Assembly: GCA_020881915.1 (NCBI GenBank)
Contig: JAJFPB010000004.1
Span: 5,146,001-5,210,000, forward strand
Reading direction: 5' to 3'
Source of the DNA: Paramyrothecium sp. XJ0827
Lineage: Eukaryota > Ascomycota > Sordariomycetes > Hypocreales > Stachybotryaceae
Length of the DNA stretch: 64,000 nt
In this document: one piece after another, positions 36,452 through 46,935 of the stretch
Numbering within the stretch: position 1 is the first letter of the stretch
How the letters are laid out: the number at the start of each line of letters is the position of its first letter
Position numbers and translations under genes: made by a program
The notes under the pieces: generated by a model
What the model was told of the DNA's origin: nothing
The model's database searches: none
What the model saw: only the letters and a program-made list of their open reading frames with translations

Positions 36452-37576
36452 AGTGCGTTAAGCCTACAGGGTACTTACTCCGGTTTCCAAGATTCTCAAT
36501 AGCTTACAAAATTCTGAGTGAAACGCGCACCTTTGCGCAAGTCAGAGTTTCTTTCTTTCAGAAGGAGTTTGAGTGTGGCCCTTTTCGGGCAACCAGCGAC
36601 ACCGTTTCTTCTTGTTAGCAAGAGCTTTTGTGATCAATCCTAACAGAATCAGCCAGCCGCTGCTGACCAAATTGCTTATGGTATGCAAATGCAGTGATGA
36701 CGCGAGGAGATGGTGGCTGAGAATCGAATCAACGCCACGACGAAGCAGATAATCTTCGACCAACAATGCGATGGTGGAAGGTAGTGCATCATGGAGGTTA
36801 TCATGATCCGTCGCGTTCTGGTACAGGTCGGTGCTTCATTGGTAGCTTCATGGCTTGCTTGTGAGGACAGTGAACAGCGATATGTTAGTGTCAGTACACT
36901 GATTCAATTCAGAAGGGGCGCGAATCATGATTCGTGTCCCATGTGTTCGAACGCAGGGCGTCACATCAAGTTTGGCAGTGTTTGCCGAGTGTCCTGGTAC
37001 TCCTGGTAGCAGGGAGATGCATCTTAAGCACCTTTCGAGACAAATTACCGTGACCGCGCGACGCACGAAAGTCTCTAGGGTAGGCCATTGCATTTAGATG
37101 TAGTTGCCCTCAGCGCGTACATTGTGATAACGTGAGATCCTGCCCCAAAGTTTGAAGTAACCTCCTGGAGTGGTCATTACGCCAAGATTATATGTCTAAC
37201 GCCCGCGAGATTTTTTCAGTCCGCTCCCATGTTGTGACCTGGAGGGTCTGGGCAGGTATGTGTGGCATGTTTTCGTCATAACCGGCGTAGTTCAATTGGT
37301 GTCGACGCTGCTTATGGTTGAAGACATGGAAATCAGTACTGGTCATGATAGCTATGATCATCTACAGAAACCTGCACTGCAATCAATTTGACTGTATTGC
37401 CTACTTTCTTCACCAGCAAGCAGAAAATTCACAACAGCCGTCTTCATTGTACAGCCACCGAGCTCTCAGCTTTTGGTCCCGAGTCGCCTCAGCTAGCCCA
37501 TGGACGGTGGCTGCGCTTGGACCTGGACCAGGCCCAGCCTTCCATTAACCCCGGTCTCGACCAGTCTGCGCCAAGG
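36452..37576. other. Intergenic 1.1 kb
   Basis: No supported gene. The frame of the next gene is open from 37388, but the residues before 37577 look like untranslated sequence. No RNA gene or repeat is seen. Confidence 0.4.
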
Positions 37577-39346
37577 ATGACACCATTTGCAGGCCCGATT
37601 TCATTTTTCGACCCCACATCTTATCAAGGGAAAGGAGCACGTGTGATAGGGAGCAACATTCGGCTTCACGAGGTTGGTCCAGGTTCGTGCAGGATACTAA
37701 CCGTTTCTTCAGTCATCGTACCCGCTCTGTCCCAGCCTCATCTGTATACTGTACACTTGTGTTCTACAGCGGGGCAACGGGAAACAATGGAAGTGGAAAT
37801 GCTCGATACCTGCGATGGTTTGCGCCCGGCCTCGATTAGTCTTCATGCCGGCAAAGACAGATTGCGAGATTTCGAGAGTATACTTCCCAGCGCCCATTAC
37901 CCTACTACCCTGGAATTCGAGCCAACTCCCGTCCGAACATGGCATACCACGTTCCAGTCAAGGAAGAATATCGCCTTCCACCTCGAGCACAAGTATCCCA
38001 AGGATAAGCTCTCACTGAAGAAACTCAGGGGACAAGATAGGCTTTTCTGTGAGAACCTTCTCACCACATGTGCCAAGGATGCCTATTTGCTATTAGCAAA
38101 CGTCCAATCATTTATTGGAGGGCCCTGGTCCACCAACGAATGCAGGACGAAAGTAGAACTGGATCGCGTACACACATCTGGCGGTAACCTGGTCATGAGC
38201 TCCTTGGCCGTTGACGAAGATGTCATCTGGGAACTGCATGATGCTGAGGAGAGCAGGGAAGATGGGGAAGATACATATCTTGGCGAGCCAAGGAGTCCGA
38301 GAGATCTTGAAAACCACGACACGGCAAGTAAATTGTTGAATGGTTACCTATGGAAGGTTGCTAATAAACTACAGCTTGCTCTCTTGATACCTAAAGCACA
38401 CTTTACCGATTGCATCGGCGGACTGCGCAATACAAGTGGGCTTGAGGACAACATTATCTTTATGGTTCTCCTTGACCTTGAGAAACACCAAAATCACGAG
38501 ACAATAGCCGCATCTGGTGCCATCTTAACTAGGATGCTTGAGCTTGGCACCAGTTGCACAGGGATTAACGAAATAATACAGTACGCCATGGTTCAAGGTG
38601 ATCGGGCATTCCGACTGGCCCTTTCACTAGCCATTTCATATTCAGGTGTCAAGACTGAATTCAATGAGTTAATGAAAGCTTATATTCTCAACTCGACAAC
38701 GAGTACGGACCCATCATTACTTTCGTTTCTGTAAGCATGCCTTAGCCCAGGTATCACCTTATTTCATAGCATTAACACCGGAAAGGTTCGATCCGATTGC
38801 CGAGCTTAGCACACTGGAGAGCCTGGAAGACAATTTTGAGATATTTGAGCGCTCTATGTGTTCGCATCCCAACTGGGCATCACTGAAGGAAAAGGCCCAG
38901 GCGCACTTCGATTCGAAGTTCCAGAGTCAGACCATATTTGACACGTCTCATTGCGAATTTCTTGTCAAATTGATAGAGGCACGTCGTACGCACGAGTATT
39001 GGCTCGACACGGTGTAAGTGGTTTTAAATTGTTTGTGACGACTTCCAACGTCGTGGCCATCTTAGGCACTGTTCCCCCGATATCGTGGTACTCCTATGGG
39101 ATCTACTCATATTGACATCGCTTCGGTAGTCTTATGCCCACATTAATCCCCCGAGCCACGCCTGAACTATTAAACAAGCTTGATCAAGACTTTGCTACAC
39201 CGATGCAAGGAATTACAAACGCCATGCCTGCACCGAAAACCCGCAAAAGACCTGCTGAAGAGCCACCGAACGCTTCACCCCGTGAGACTCAGAGGAGACG
39301 ACAAACATCCTCAGACCAGCTATCTCATCACGGTCATAAAAGTTAA
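37577..39346 (+). CDS. Hypothetical three-exon protein, no recognised family
   Basis: Exons 37577-38730, 38786-39013 and 39130-39346, with GT-AG introns of 55 and 116 nt whose phases join exactly. That is the main support that this is a real gene. The product is about 532 residues. The start is at MTPFAGP; the ATG at 37388 in the same frame is an alternative. There is no signal peptide or transmembrane helix. The C-terminal end is basic and Pro/Arg-rich (KTRKRPAEEPP, ETQRRRQ), resembling a nuclear-localisation-type tail. The middle is rich in leucine and helical in character (LLTTCAKDAYLLLANVQ). I cannot name a family or function. Confidence 0.55.
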
Positions 39347-40379
39347 TGCCGAGAGATCATATGAAAGATGACACACCACGCCCGCCCTGACACAGCGATC
39401 GCCCAAAGAGGTGGCAAATTTCGTCGAAATCGTCGGAGCAGGCCAAGTCAGTCCATTTGCTACCGAAATAGGTTGCCTTCAGTCCAAAAAGGTGCGATTG
39501 ATGCAAGGATACACTCACTGAGCAATTGTTTCATACCCATGCCACAGTACTTCCATGCAGTGGACTGGGATGGCATGGGGTCGATGGAGTTAATGGTATG
39601 AGAATGCCGGTAATATCATGCTCGGTATGGCGCCTGGAGTCTTGTGGGTCAACGGCTGCAGATATTGTAAGATCAGCGGCTATTTTTCTTTTTCGGAAGG
39701 ACCCATGGCAGTTTTTTGACCATGAACTTGGCGCTTTCAATGCTGGCTCATTTGTAAGGGTCAGAAGCAGTTAATCATGTTTGGGCTGTGGCAGAGATAT
39801 GCCTGGGAGGCGGGTTCCAGCCAAGAACCGGATTCGACACCTGAGCAAAGAACCGGCTCACTGTATCATTGGAAATTTACTTTCTAGTCTTTATTGTGGG
39901 CGTAATTTTTAGTTTTGCTTGTAATGGTGCAACTTTTGTAGTACATGTGGGATGGCGTGGGATTGCTATAGATGTTGCAACGAATCAACTTTGTTACCAT
40001 GTACAATTGCTAGGTCAACAGGAGGTATGCGAAAACACGCAATTCATGCTGTCCAATAGCCCCGTTGCGCGAAATTGTTGTTTCAAAAGCACGAGGGAGC
40101 CATGTCAAGACTGGCACGTAATCACTTTGAGAACAATCGACCTGGCTTGCAAGTTTCAACTTTGCCGAAGATAGATTTTGGAAGGAAGATGAAGAGTAGA
40201 TAAATACAAAATAGATACATGAACTCCAATATGTGCCGACTGCCTGGTTATTTACTTGCTCAGGGGTACCAGACCAATTCCTGCCTGATCTGTGTATCAC
40301 TTGTTCATACGTCAACCACTGCCATCAGCGGCCACCGAGCTACACCATCAGCCTCGGCCAAGAGAAAAAGGAAGTGAAT
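39347..40379. other. Intergenic 1 kb
   Basis: No supported gene. 3' flanks of the flanking convergent genes. The long rightward frame entering from 40233 is the antisense shadow of the beta-helix gene. Confidence 0.45.
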
Positions 40380-41450
40380 TTAGCACAGCGTCCTCCTTCC
40401 GTTGCCAGTCAAGCCCCAGTAGATGTTGTCTGCGCAAGGAGACTCGCGAACAGACGTGTTGTCCACCTGCACCTCGAAGAAAATGCCACTGGTGTTGGGG
40501 AACTCGGTCCTGGAGGACACGCGTACCTCACCGCCGCCGTTGATGACACCGTCCCTGACGGCAAGGTTGTAGCAGTTCTCGATCAACACGGCGTTGTTGC
40601 CGTTGTTGGCAAGGTCGATGTACTTGATCTCAGCGGCGCCAGACATGGACACGCAGAAAATACCGCGGCCACCGCCACGCGAGTAGACACGGTCGATGAA
40701 GACATTGGTGGTCGTGTACTGTCCGTTAGGAAGCTGCCCGTTGTTATTGGCAAAACGCAGGGTGGCGTAGCCAGTGCCGCTACCGACGTTGTTGCCCTCA
40801 ACGTAACCAACGCGGGCGTTGATGGTCTTCTGCAGGAGAAGTCCGGACTCGCCCACATTCCTGGCAATAACGGAGCCAATGGTGAGACCATCGATGTTCC
40901 AGGTTTCGACCGCGTGGCTGCCGGCACCAGTGACACGGATTGTACCCATGCGGACGTTGTAGTTCTGGGCGCGATCGCGATCGAAACGAATACCGAGGCC
41001 TCCGCTAAGGTTGAGGGTGATTTCACCCAGGTTCAGGTTGCGGGTGCCGGAGAAGCGGAGGCCGAAGTAGGGGGTTCCAGTCATCGTGAGGTAGGGGATG
41101 CTGACATCGTTCTGGTCGGTAACCTCAATGGCACCGCGGCCGGAACGGCTGGCGACGTTCAAGGTACCGCAGACCTCGAAGATCTTGCCGCTAGTAATGG
41201 TGATGGTGTTGGCGCCAATGCTGCCGGACGAGCGAACTGTGACGCGCTGGCCGGAGCCGATGCGATCGAGGGCGGTCTGGATGGCAAGACGGTAGTCCGA
41301 GCCAGAGTAGACGGTAGCACCGTTCACGTTGGAGGTGAAGGTGCCAGAGCCGGTAACGACACCCTGAGGGCTACCATCACCGCAGGCTGCGTTGACGGCG
41401 CCGACCAGGTAGAGGCCGGCCGTCAAAATGGAAGAAAGCTTGAAGATCAT
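40380..41450 (-). CDS. Secreted right-handed beta-helix protein
   Basis: Intronless, 356 residues. The signal peptide is MIFKLSSILTAGLYLVGAVNA, followed by Cys and a mature protein. From about residue 85 the sequence cycles through short strands of the parallel beta-helix type (NDVSIPYLTMTG, RNLNLGEITLNLSG, YNVRMGTIRVTG, DGLTIGSVIARNVGESG, TNVFIDRVYSRGGGRGI). It resembles fungal pectate-lyase/polygalacturonase-like folds, but I see no complete catalytic signature of GH28 or of a pectate lyase. Several cysteines, including two near the C-terminus, could form disulfides. A secreted polysaccharide-binding or -cleaving protein is likely; the activity is not established. The very high third-position GC suggests strong expression. 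Confidence 0.8.
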   Translation of the reverse strand: MIFKLSSILTAGLYLVGAVNAACGDGSPQGVVTGSGTFTSNVNGATVYSGSDYRLAIQTALDRIGSGQRVTVRSSGSIGANTITITSGKIFEVCGTLNVASRSGRGAIEVTDQNDVSIPYLTMTGTPYFGLRFSGTRNLNLGEITLNLSGGLGIRFDRDRAQNYNVRMGTIRVTGAGSHAVETWNIDGLTIGSVIARNVGESGLLLQKTINARVGYVEGNNVGSGTGYATLRFANNNGQLPNGQYTTTNVFIDRVYSRGGGRGIFCVSMSGAAEIKYIDLANNGNNAVLIENCYNLAVRDGVINGGGEVRVSSRTEFPNTSGIFFEVQVDNTSVRESPCADNIYWGLTGNGRRTLC

Positions 41451-42574
41451 GGTTTCTCTGAGGCACCGCGGCAGTTGAGCTTACACGAGTCTTGGGATTG
41501 ACGATCGGAACGGGACCCCGAGAAGTGATCTGCGAGCCCTTCAAATACTTTGACGGAAACTACGGACCCCTGAGTGAGCCGGAGAGTCCGTCGTCTCATC
41601 ATTGCAGCGGCTAATCCACCGAGGCGGCAGCTAGGAACGACGGACAAACAATATTAAAAGGGCCATGCCAAGCGTTCGCGACAGGGAACGTGGGCATAGC
41701 AGGGCGTCGGAAGATTTCTGTCATGCATGCATGCACCCCGACATTGGAGGAGCCATAGATCTCGCGTCATAGTCAGGGCCAATGCGACGGAGCATCTTGC
41801 TCCGCCAACGACGGATGCCGTCATGTGTTCCTTTGCGCTTATAAGCGACCCTGGCAATAATGGGTGAGAAATATGCGGCGACTTTTCCACCTATCAACTC
41901 ACGCTAACGGAGGCTACAGCTTCGCCTTGATTAAGCCCGAGATGAGATGATGGGGCAACTCAATTCCAACCGCTTTCTACGATATCGAGGTTTCGAAACT
42001 GGAGGGTCCGTCCCCCTTACCACGTTCCTAATCTTGATTCTACGGGTCCAACGACAGTGATGGTCCGGTCCTGATGGTCCGGTCCCCCCTCCTTGCCGAC
42101 CCAGGACCACGTTTTGCAAGGACAGAACTTGCTCTCCTTCCCATTGCGCACGCTAGCTTTGGTTTCCCTTGCAAGCATGCTGGAATTGTCTCCACTGAAG
42201 AAGCCTAGCGTGAAGCTTATCAGTCACTCATATTTCGAGAAGGTCGAGACCAGAACCGGGACTGCGGGCCACAGACAACGGAAGATTAAGTTAGTTATTG
42301 ACAGGAATAGTGGGTGCAGCTCCAAGGAGAAACAATTCTACCGCGTGTTCCATGCTTGTGGTTCGAGTATTGACATGTGCCATGGTGCAAAATCTGCCAA
42401 GATTGGAAAGCCGAAACCTGAAACCAAACGTGACCCGCCAACCCTTGTTAATAGTGCTCGGCATTAAAGACAAGAGACTACCGTAATGTAAAGCCCTGTC
42501 GCCCATCTAACTACCGGTATCCGCTTTCCTTCAAACCTAAATCCAAATAACGATCTTGCTAGTACAGTAGCTCA
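41451..42574. other. Intergenic 1.1 kb beside the Tc-like locus
   Basis: No supported gene. It contains a short direct repeat of TGATGGTCCGGTCC near 42,057-42,085 and the promoter side of the beta-helix gene. This is the left border of the Tc-like locus; no integrase, transposase or terminal repeat is visible. Confidence 0.45.
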
Positions 42575-45500
42575 TCAACGCATGGAGTAGTAAGTAAACA
42601 AGCCGGCCGCTCCACCAATGAGGGCGCCGGCGGCGAGACCCCATGGCCCTCCGTACGCGCCGAGAGCGCCGCCCTCGACGATGGCATACCCAACAACGGC
42701 GCCGAATCCGAGTGAGGCAGTCTGTCCCAATGCCTCCGGATCGTCGACACCTAGCTGCTGACCCAGCTTCTCTGCCCCAACCCCGGCAATTCCGCCAGCT
42801 AGGCCGCCGGCCATCATGATGCGGCCCACGCCGCCGGCGGCGTTCATGGTGTCGGCACCACTGCGGCCCGTGGAGCGAAGGAAGTCGGCCGCCTCGTGCG
42901 CGAAGTTGGTTCCCTCGGCCACTCCGGGCAGCGGGAAAGCCACTTGCCCGGCGCTCTCGAAGCCCGCGAGCGCCATGCCCCGGACACCACCGCCGCCGAA
43001 GCCCCCCGGAACCGCTGCCATAGAATTCAACATGCTGCCCATACCGCCTCCTTTCTTTCCTCCACCGCCTCCTCCGCCTCCTAATCCCCCTCCTCCTTTC
43101 CCTCCCCCTCCCTTGGGCAGTCCACCTCCACCACCCTTGGGTAACCCGCCTCCCGTGCCGCCGCCGCCGCCGCCGCCGCCGCCACCTTTCTTGCCGCCCC
43201 CAGCCACGGCTTTCTTGAGCGTGGTCGCTGCATTCTTGACTCCGGCAGCAGTGCTCTTGAGCTTTGTAACGACGGGGTGCTCCATCTTGGCCAGGTTGGG
43301 GGGCTTGTTAGCTTTGTAAGTGCCGAACGAGGCGCCCCAGCGCGCCTGCGACTTCTTGATGTGGCCACGGTTGGATTTGTGCTCGCCCACGTGCTCGAAG
43401 AAGCCGTGTGATATAATATCGCCCTCTTTCGGAGGCGCGCTACCGGCCTTCCATGTTGCCGTGTCAAGGTTGTCATGATTTGCCAGCACAGCGCCGCCGA
43501 TGGACGTGATGATGCCCTTCCCGTTTGGCAGCGGGCGGATAGCCACGTTGTGGATTGTCCGGCTGGCCGCGGACCCGGGCGGTGCTGCCTTTCTCTGACT
43601 GTCGATGGACCGGTCGACAAACTCATGGTGTAGCTTGCCGCGCGAGCCATGATCCGAGGCGTTGAGTCGGTTCGGGTTGCGCCGCACCGCGTCACGCGTC
43701 GCCTTCCTGGCGTGATCGGCTGCGTTCTGGTTCGTCTGCAGAATGGCCGGGTCGGGCGCCTTTGTCTTGTTGGTCCCCCCGGGGTCTATGTGATTGATTG
43801 GGTTGTCGGCCACAAACGCGAACACATTGACACCGTCGCCGATGCCGATCGGGTCTGCATTGATCCAGCGTCCGATCCACACGGCGTAGTACCGCTGTCC
43901 GTAGTAGTAGAGCCCACTCTCCTCGTCCCGCTCCTTGCCCATGAAACGGTACCGTTTCGGTGCGTCTGTCTGATTCCGCACGGCCTGGTAAGATGTTGAG
44001 CCGTACGGCGTGTACTCCTCATACGAGATGACCTGCGCATCCCCATCGAGTTCGAGCGTCGCCGAACCCAAGTGGTTACCGAACTGGTATCGGATAAGTC
44101 TGCTCGGAAGCCCTTGCCGTGGATCTCCATTGTCCACTGATGATCGTGTTTCCACCATGGCAACTCGCTTGGTGCCGTCCATGATTGAGATTGTATCTCT
44201 TTGTAGAATCAGCGTCCCGTCGCCCTTGAATTCGCGGTAGATTTCGCATAACCCGAGGTAGACACTCTGCTTGAGCTTTGCAGGCTCACTTCCTTGCGCC
44301 GCCTGACGCTCGGTGACCTTGCGACTTCGCTGTCCTTCGGAATTGTAGCTGTACCATGTTGTTTCTGGCGTGTCGCCATTGCGCACTATCTGCCGCGCGG
44401 TGGCACGGAGTTGGTCCTTGTGGTCCCAGACTAAAAGAGACAGCTGAGCCATGGCTGTCATGTTACCATGCAGCCCTTCAGGCCCTTCGTAGTCATATCT
44501 TTCAACTTGAGAGCCTATCGTGGTGGCGTTGAGCCGGTTGCTGAGCTTTTCTGGCTCCAGCTGGCTCGCCGAGGAGTAGGAGTATGTTTGGGTCCAGCCG
44601 GCATTTGATGGATCTGACCCTCTATGTTGGAGGGCAAGCATATTTCCCACGCTGTCATACTTGTACAATTCGGTGTATCTTCCCATGGCGTTTCCGTCGC
44701 CCGGGTGCGCGAGGCGAGTCTGAAAGGCATTCATGGGCCCTGGCGGTGCCGGAGCGTTTCGCCGTCCGTTACTCTGACCCAGATGTTCGCGACCTGATGC
44801 TTCTACCAACCGATAAGCTGCATCATAGGTATAGTCTGCAGTCGGTTCAACGCGTTGGTTGCGAAAATAGACTGTCTGCTGCGCGTCGTCACGAATCCGA
44901 GTAATGTTGTTCATGGCATCGTATGTATAAGACAAGTCCTGCAACACGTCCGTTTCCCGCTTGGTCACAACTCTGCTCAAATTGAACGTGATTGGGTCAT
45001 ACGTGTAATCCGTTGACGCATCATTTCCGTGGAGGATGGACGTACGTTGCCCTTTGGCATCATATGAAACGTCTTTGACAAAAGGGGTCCAGACAGGCTG
45101 CTCATCAATTTGTTCCCCGCGGATGTTGGCATCAACACTATCCAGTAACGTGGCAACGTTGTAGACATAGCGTATGGTTGTACCGTCTGGGCAATGCATC
45201 TTTATATGGCGATCCAGCGCATCGAAGGTCGTGGTTGATTCGTAAACCATGTCTTCAAGTGGCACATCCGTAGACCAGTCCAAGATGGGCTTGTACTCAC
45301 GTGCAAGCTGACGACTGTTTCTCACGACGTTTCCCTTGAAGTCGTAGTCCGCATTCGCCAAAATTCCGGCTTGGTCGTACACTCTGACCGCAACACCTCT
45401 CTGATTGTGCTGAATGGCGTTAGGCTCAGTCTCGCCATACACGGTTCTCTCAATACAGACTTCGGCTCCACCATCAATCGAAAGATACATGGCGATTGGG

Positions 45501-46903
45501 CGTCTCATTTCATCGTGACTCGTTCGAAAAGTTTGACGTCGACTGTCCCACCTCCAAATTTCCATTCCCGAAGCATCTGCGAGATGCCATCGTTCACCAG
45601 ACTCCATGGTTGCGGAGTGGAGAGGATGACCAAGGACATCATAATCATTCTTCTCCACTACGCGGCCTTTGGGATCTACTGTGGCAACCATATTACCTCG
45701 TATATCTACCGTGGTACTTGTAGAATAGAGGCCGTCATCACCATTGTTAGTCACTCTGACTATAGGCCTCCCCAGCGGATCTGTATAGACACGGGATGGC
45801 GTATTAGCGTGTGCTGCTGCCTTGAGAGCTGCAGACTGCTCGTCAGGGCCAACCTGTCCATTTTGCCTCGAATCGTACCATGACGGGAGGAACTCGTCTT
45901 CAGGCAATCGGATAAAATGCGAACCAATGTCTGGATCCAATCTAGGGTCACTTATGAGCGAAGTGTCGTTCATATCCCATTCCGTCTGCTCCCAAACCTC
46001 AAAGACACTCTTGGTCCACGATTTGTTGGGATGCAGCGTTCCGATAAGTCGCCCTACGGAATCGTATAGCATGGTGGACGCCACACCAACCTTTTGATCA
46101 AATTTGAAATCATGAGTGTCATCGAAAAATGGTTCGAATGTCTTCACAGGAGCGCCTTTGTTGTTGAAGATCGTCCACCCCGTCCCTGCCCAGCGTGTAG
46201 AGACTGTTGGCCCGTCCTTGGTCACGGGTCCTGGCTCCGCTTGCGCTTTTCCCTGGACCTGGTTACTGTTTCCGTCAAAGTAGGAAAACGACACAAGAAA
46301 TCTGTTGGGCGCCGTGCTGGTGTCCGAGGAATGTTTCTCTCGCGTAATTGTAGCATTCCAAACTGGGAGTTTCTGTTTGACATCTCTGGTACTGTCTCTC
46401 ACACCTTCCCAGTAGCGCTTGCTATTGTAGACTGTGCGTGTTGTTGCGTCACCTAACAATGTAGCGGCACTCGGCCCAATGGGATTTTCGAAGAATTGGT
46501 CAATAGTTGTCTGGTCAGTGACTGCTTCGAAGTTGTCGAGAGAATCGCCCACAGTCTCCGTGGCTTTGCCGCTGACTGCAAAGGCAACAACATGACCTAA
46601 TTCGTCATATGCGCAACTGCTCCGATTTCCATTGCAGTCTGTCAAAGTATCTGGCTGAAGAACACGATAGTCCATGCCAGCAGTTCCCGTGTTCTGCGCG
46701 GGATCAACTAGACGTACAGGCAGCAGGTCGTATGTATCGTAAAAGATGGTGGTAGTGGCACCAGCGGCGTCTTCTGCACGTCGATATTCGAAAAAGTGCG
46801 CCTTGGCTTCAGACTCTTCCTCCGCTGCTGTGCTGGTCGGATCTGCATGAAAGAAAGATCTACCCGATGGAATCCACCAATTGCCATTGCCGTCGAGGTC
46901 CAC
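42575..46903 (-). CDS. TcC-like RHS-repeat protein plus C-terminal end of TcB (downstream part of a fused gene)
   Basis: Open frame of about 1,442 codons without its own plausible ATG: position 46903 is a GTG inside a conserved TcB segment. The first few hundred residues continue the TcB part (WWIPSGRSFF, YDTYDLLPVRLVD, RVLQPDTLTDCNGNRSS). RHS/YD repeats follow, such as YDALDRHIKMHCPDGTTIRY and YTYDAMNNITRIRDD. The RHS core ends with RYRFMGKERDEESGLYYYGQRYY in pieces, and with the DPIG...NPINHIDPGG signature near residue 1010, where TcC proteins cut themselves. Behind it lie about 430 residues in the place of the toxic cargo: an unrecognised segment, a glycine-rich tract (about residues 1234-1295) and a hydrophobic glycine-zipper tail. 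In bacteria TcB and TcC form a cocoon that holds the cargo. Fusion with TcB is inferred. The cargo activity is unknown. Confidence 0.88.
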   Translation of the reverse strand: MDLDGNGNWWIPSGRSFFHADPTSTAAEEESEAKAHFFEYRRAEDAAGATTTIFYDTYDLLPVRLVDPAQNTGTAGMDYRVLQPDTLTDCNGNRSSCAYDELGHVVAFAVSGKATETVGDSLDNFEAVTDQTTIDQFFENPIGPSAATLLGDATTRTVYNSKRYWEGVRDSTRDVKQKLPVWNATITREKHSSDTSTAPNRFLVSFSYFDGNSNQVQGKAQAEPGPVTKDGPTVSTRWAGTGWTIFNNKGAPVKTFEPFFDDTHDFKFDQKVGVASTMLYDSVGRLIGTLHPNKSWTKSVFEVWEQTEWDMNDTSLISDPRLDPDIGSHFIRLPEDEFLPSWYDSRQNGQVGPDEQSAALKAAAHANTPSRVYTDPLGRPIVRVTNNGDDGLYSTSTTVDIRGNMVATVDPKGRVVEKNDYDVLGHPLHSATMESGERWHLADASGMEIWRWDSRRQTFRTSHDEMRRPIAMYLSIDGGAEVCIERTVYGETEPNAIQHNQRGVAVRVYDQAGILANADYDFKGNVVRNSRQLAREYKPILDWSTDVPLEDMVYESTTTFDALDRHIKMHCPDGTTIRYVYNVATLLDSVDANIRGEQIDEQPVWTPFVKDVSYDAKGQRTSILHGNDASTDYTYDPITFNLSRVVTKRETDVLQDLSYTYDAMNNITRIRDDAQQTVYFRNQRVEPTADYTYDAAYRLVEASGREHLGQSNGRRNAPAPPGPMNAFQTRLAHPGDGNAMGRYTELYKYDSVGNMLALQHRGSDPSNAGWTQTYSYSSASQLEPEKLSNRLNATTIGSQVERYDYEGPEGLHGNMTAMAQLSLLVWDHKDQLRATARQIVRNGDTPETTWYSYNSEGQRSRKVTERQAAQGSEPAKLKQSVYLGLCEIYREFKGDGTLILQRDTISIMDGTKRVAMVETRSSVDNGDPRQGLPSRLIRYQFGNHLGSATLELDGDAQVISYEEYTPYGSTSYQAVRNQTDAPKRYRFMGKERDEESGLYYYGQRYYAVWIGRWINADPIGIGDGVNVFAFVADNPINHIDPGGTNKTKAPDPAILQTNQNAADHARKATRDAVRRNPNRLNASDHGSRGKLHHEFVDRSIDSQRKAAPPGSAASRTIHNVAIRPLPNGKGIITSIGGAVLANHDNLDTATWKAGSAPPKEGDIISHGFFEHVGEHKSNRGHIKKSQARWGASFGTYKANKPPNLAKMEHPVVTKLKSTAAGVKNAATTLKKAVAGGGKKGGGGGGGGGGTGGGLPKGGGGGLPKGGGGKGGGGLGGGGGGGGKKGGGMGSMLNSMAAVPGGFGGGGVRGMALAGFESAGQVAFPLPGVAEGTNFAHEAADFLRSTGRSGADTMNAAGGVGRIMMAGGLAGGIAGVGAEKLGQQLGVDDPEALGQTASLGFGAVVGYAIVEGGALGAYGGPWGLAAGALIGGAAGLFTYYSMR
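43019..43200. repeat. G/C-rich low-complexity tract coding for poly-glycine
   Basis: The plus strand is almost entirely C with cct, ccg and ccc triplets, including a run of about eight gccgcc-type units near 43,158-43,185. On the minus strand it encodes a GGG/GKGGG/LPKGGGG linker in the TcC-like protein. On the plus strand it makes a spurious proline-rich ORF (42816-43319). Confidence 0.85.
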
Positions 46904-46935
46904 GTAGAGACCACTACTATCACCACGTCCTATAG
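46904..46935 (-). other. Frameshift site inside the TcB-like coding region
   Basis: The upstream TcB frame ends with TAG at 46932-46930, and homology resumes at once in another frame. The offset equals loss of one base or gain of two. No GT-AG intron can bridge it without deleting conserved residues. No heptanucleotide slippery site is evident. It could be a mutation, an assembly error or, less likely, recoding. Confidence 0.8.

Noticed and set aside
40233..41501. A 422-codon rightward ORF covering the beta-helix gene
   Set aside because: It is the antisense shadow of a signal-peptide-bearing beta-helix gene with strong third-position GC. Its translation is rich in Val/Ala/Asp without motifs.
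42816..43319. Proline-rich rightward ORF
   Set aside because: It is the complement of the poly-glycine tract of the TcC-like gene.
46930..46932. Natural stop of a stand-alone TcB with an independent TcC gene downstream
   Set aside because: Conserved TcB sequence continues without interruption in another frame, and the downstream frame has no plausible ATG at its beginning.
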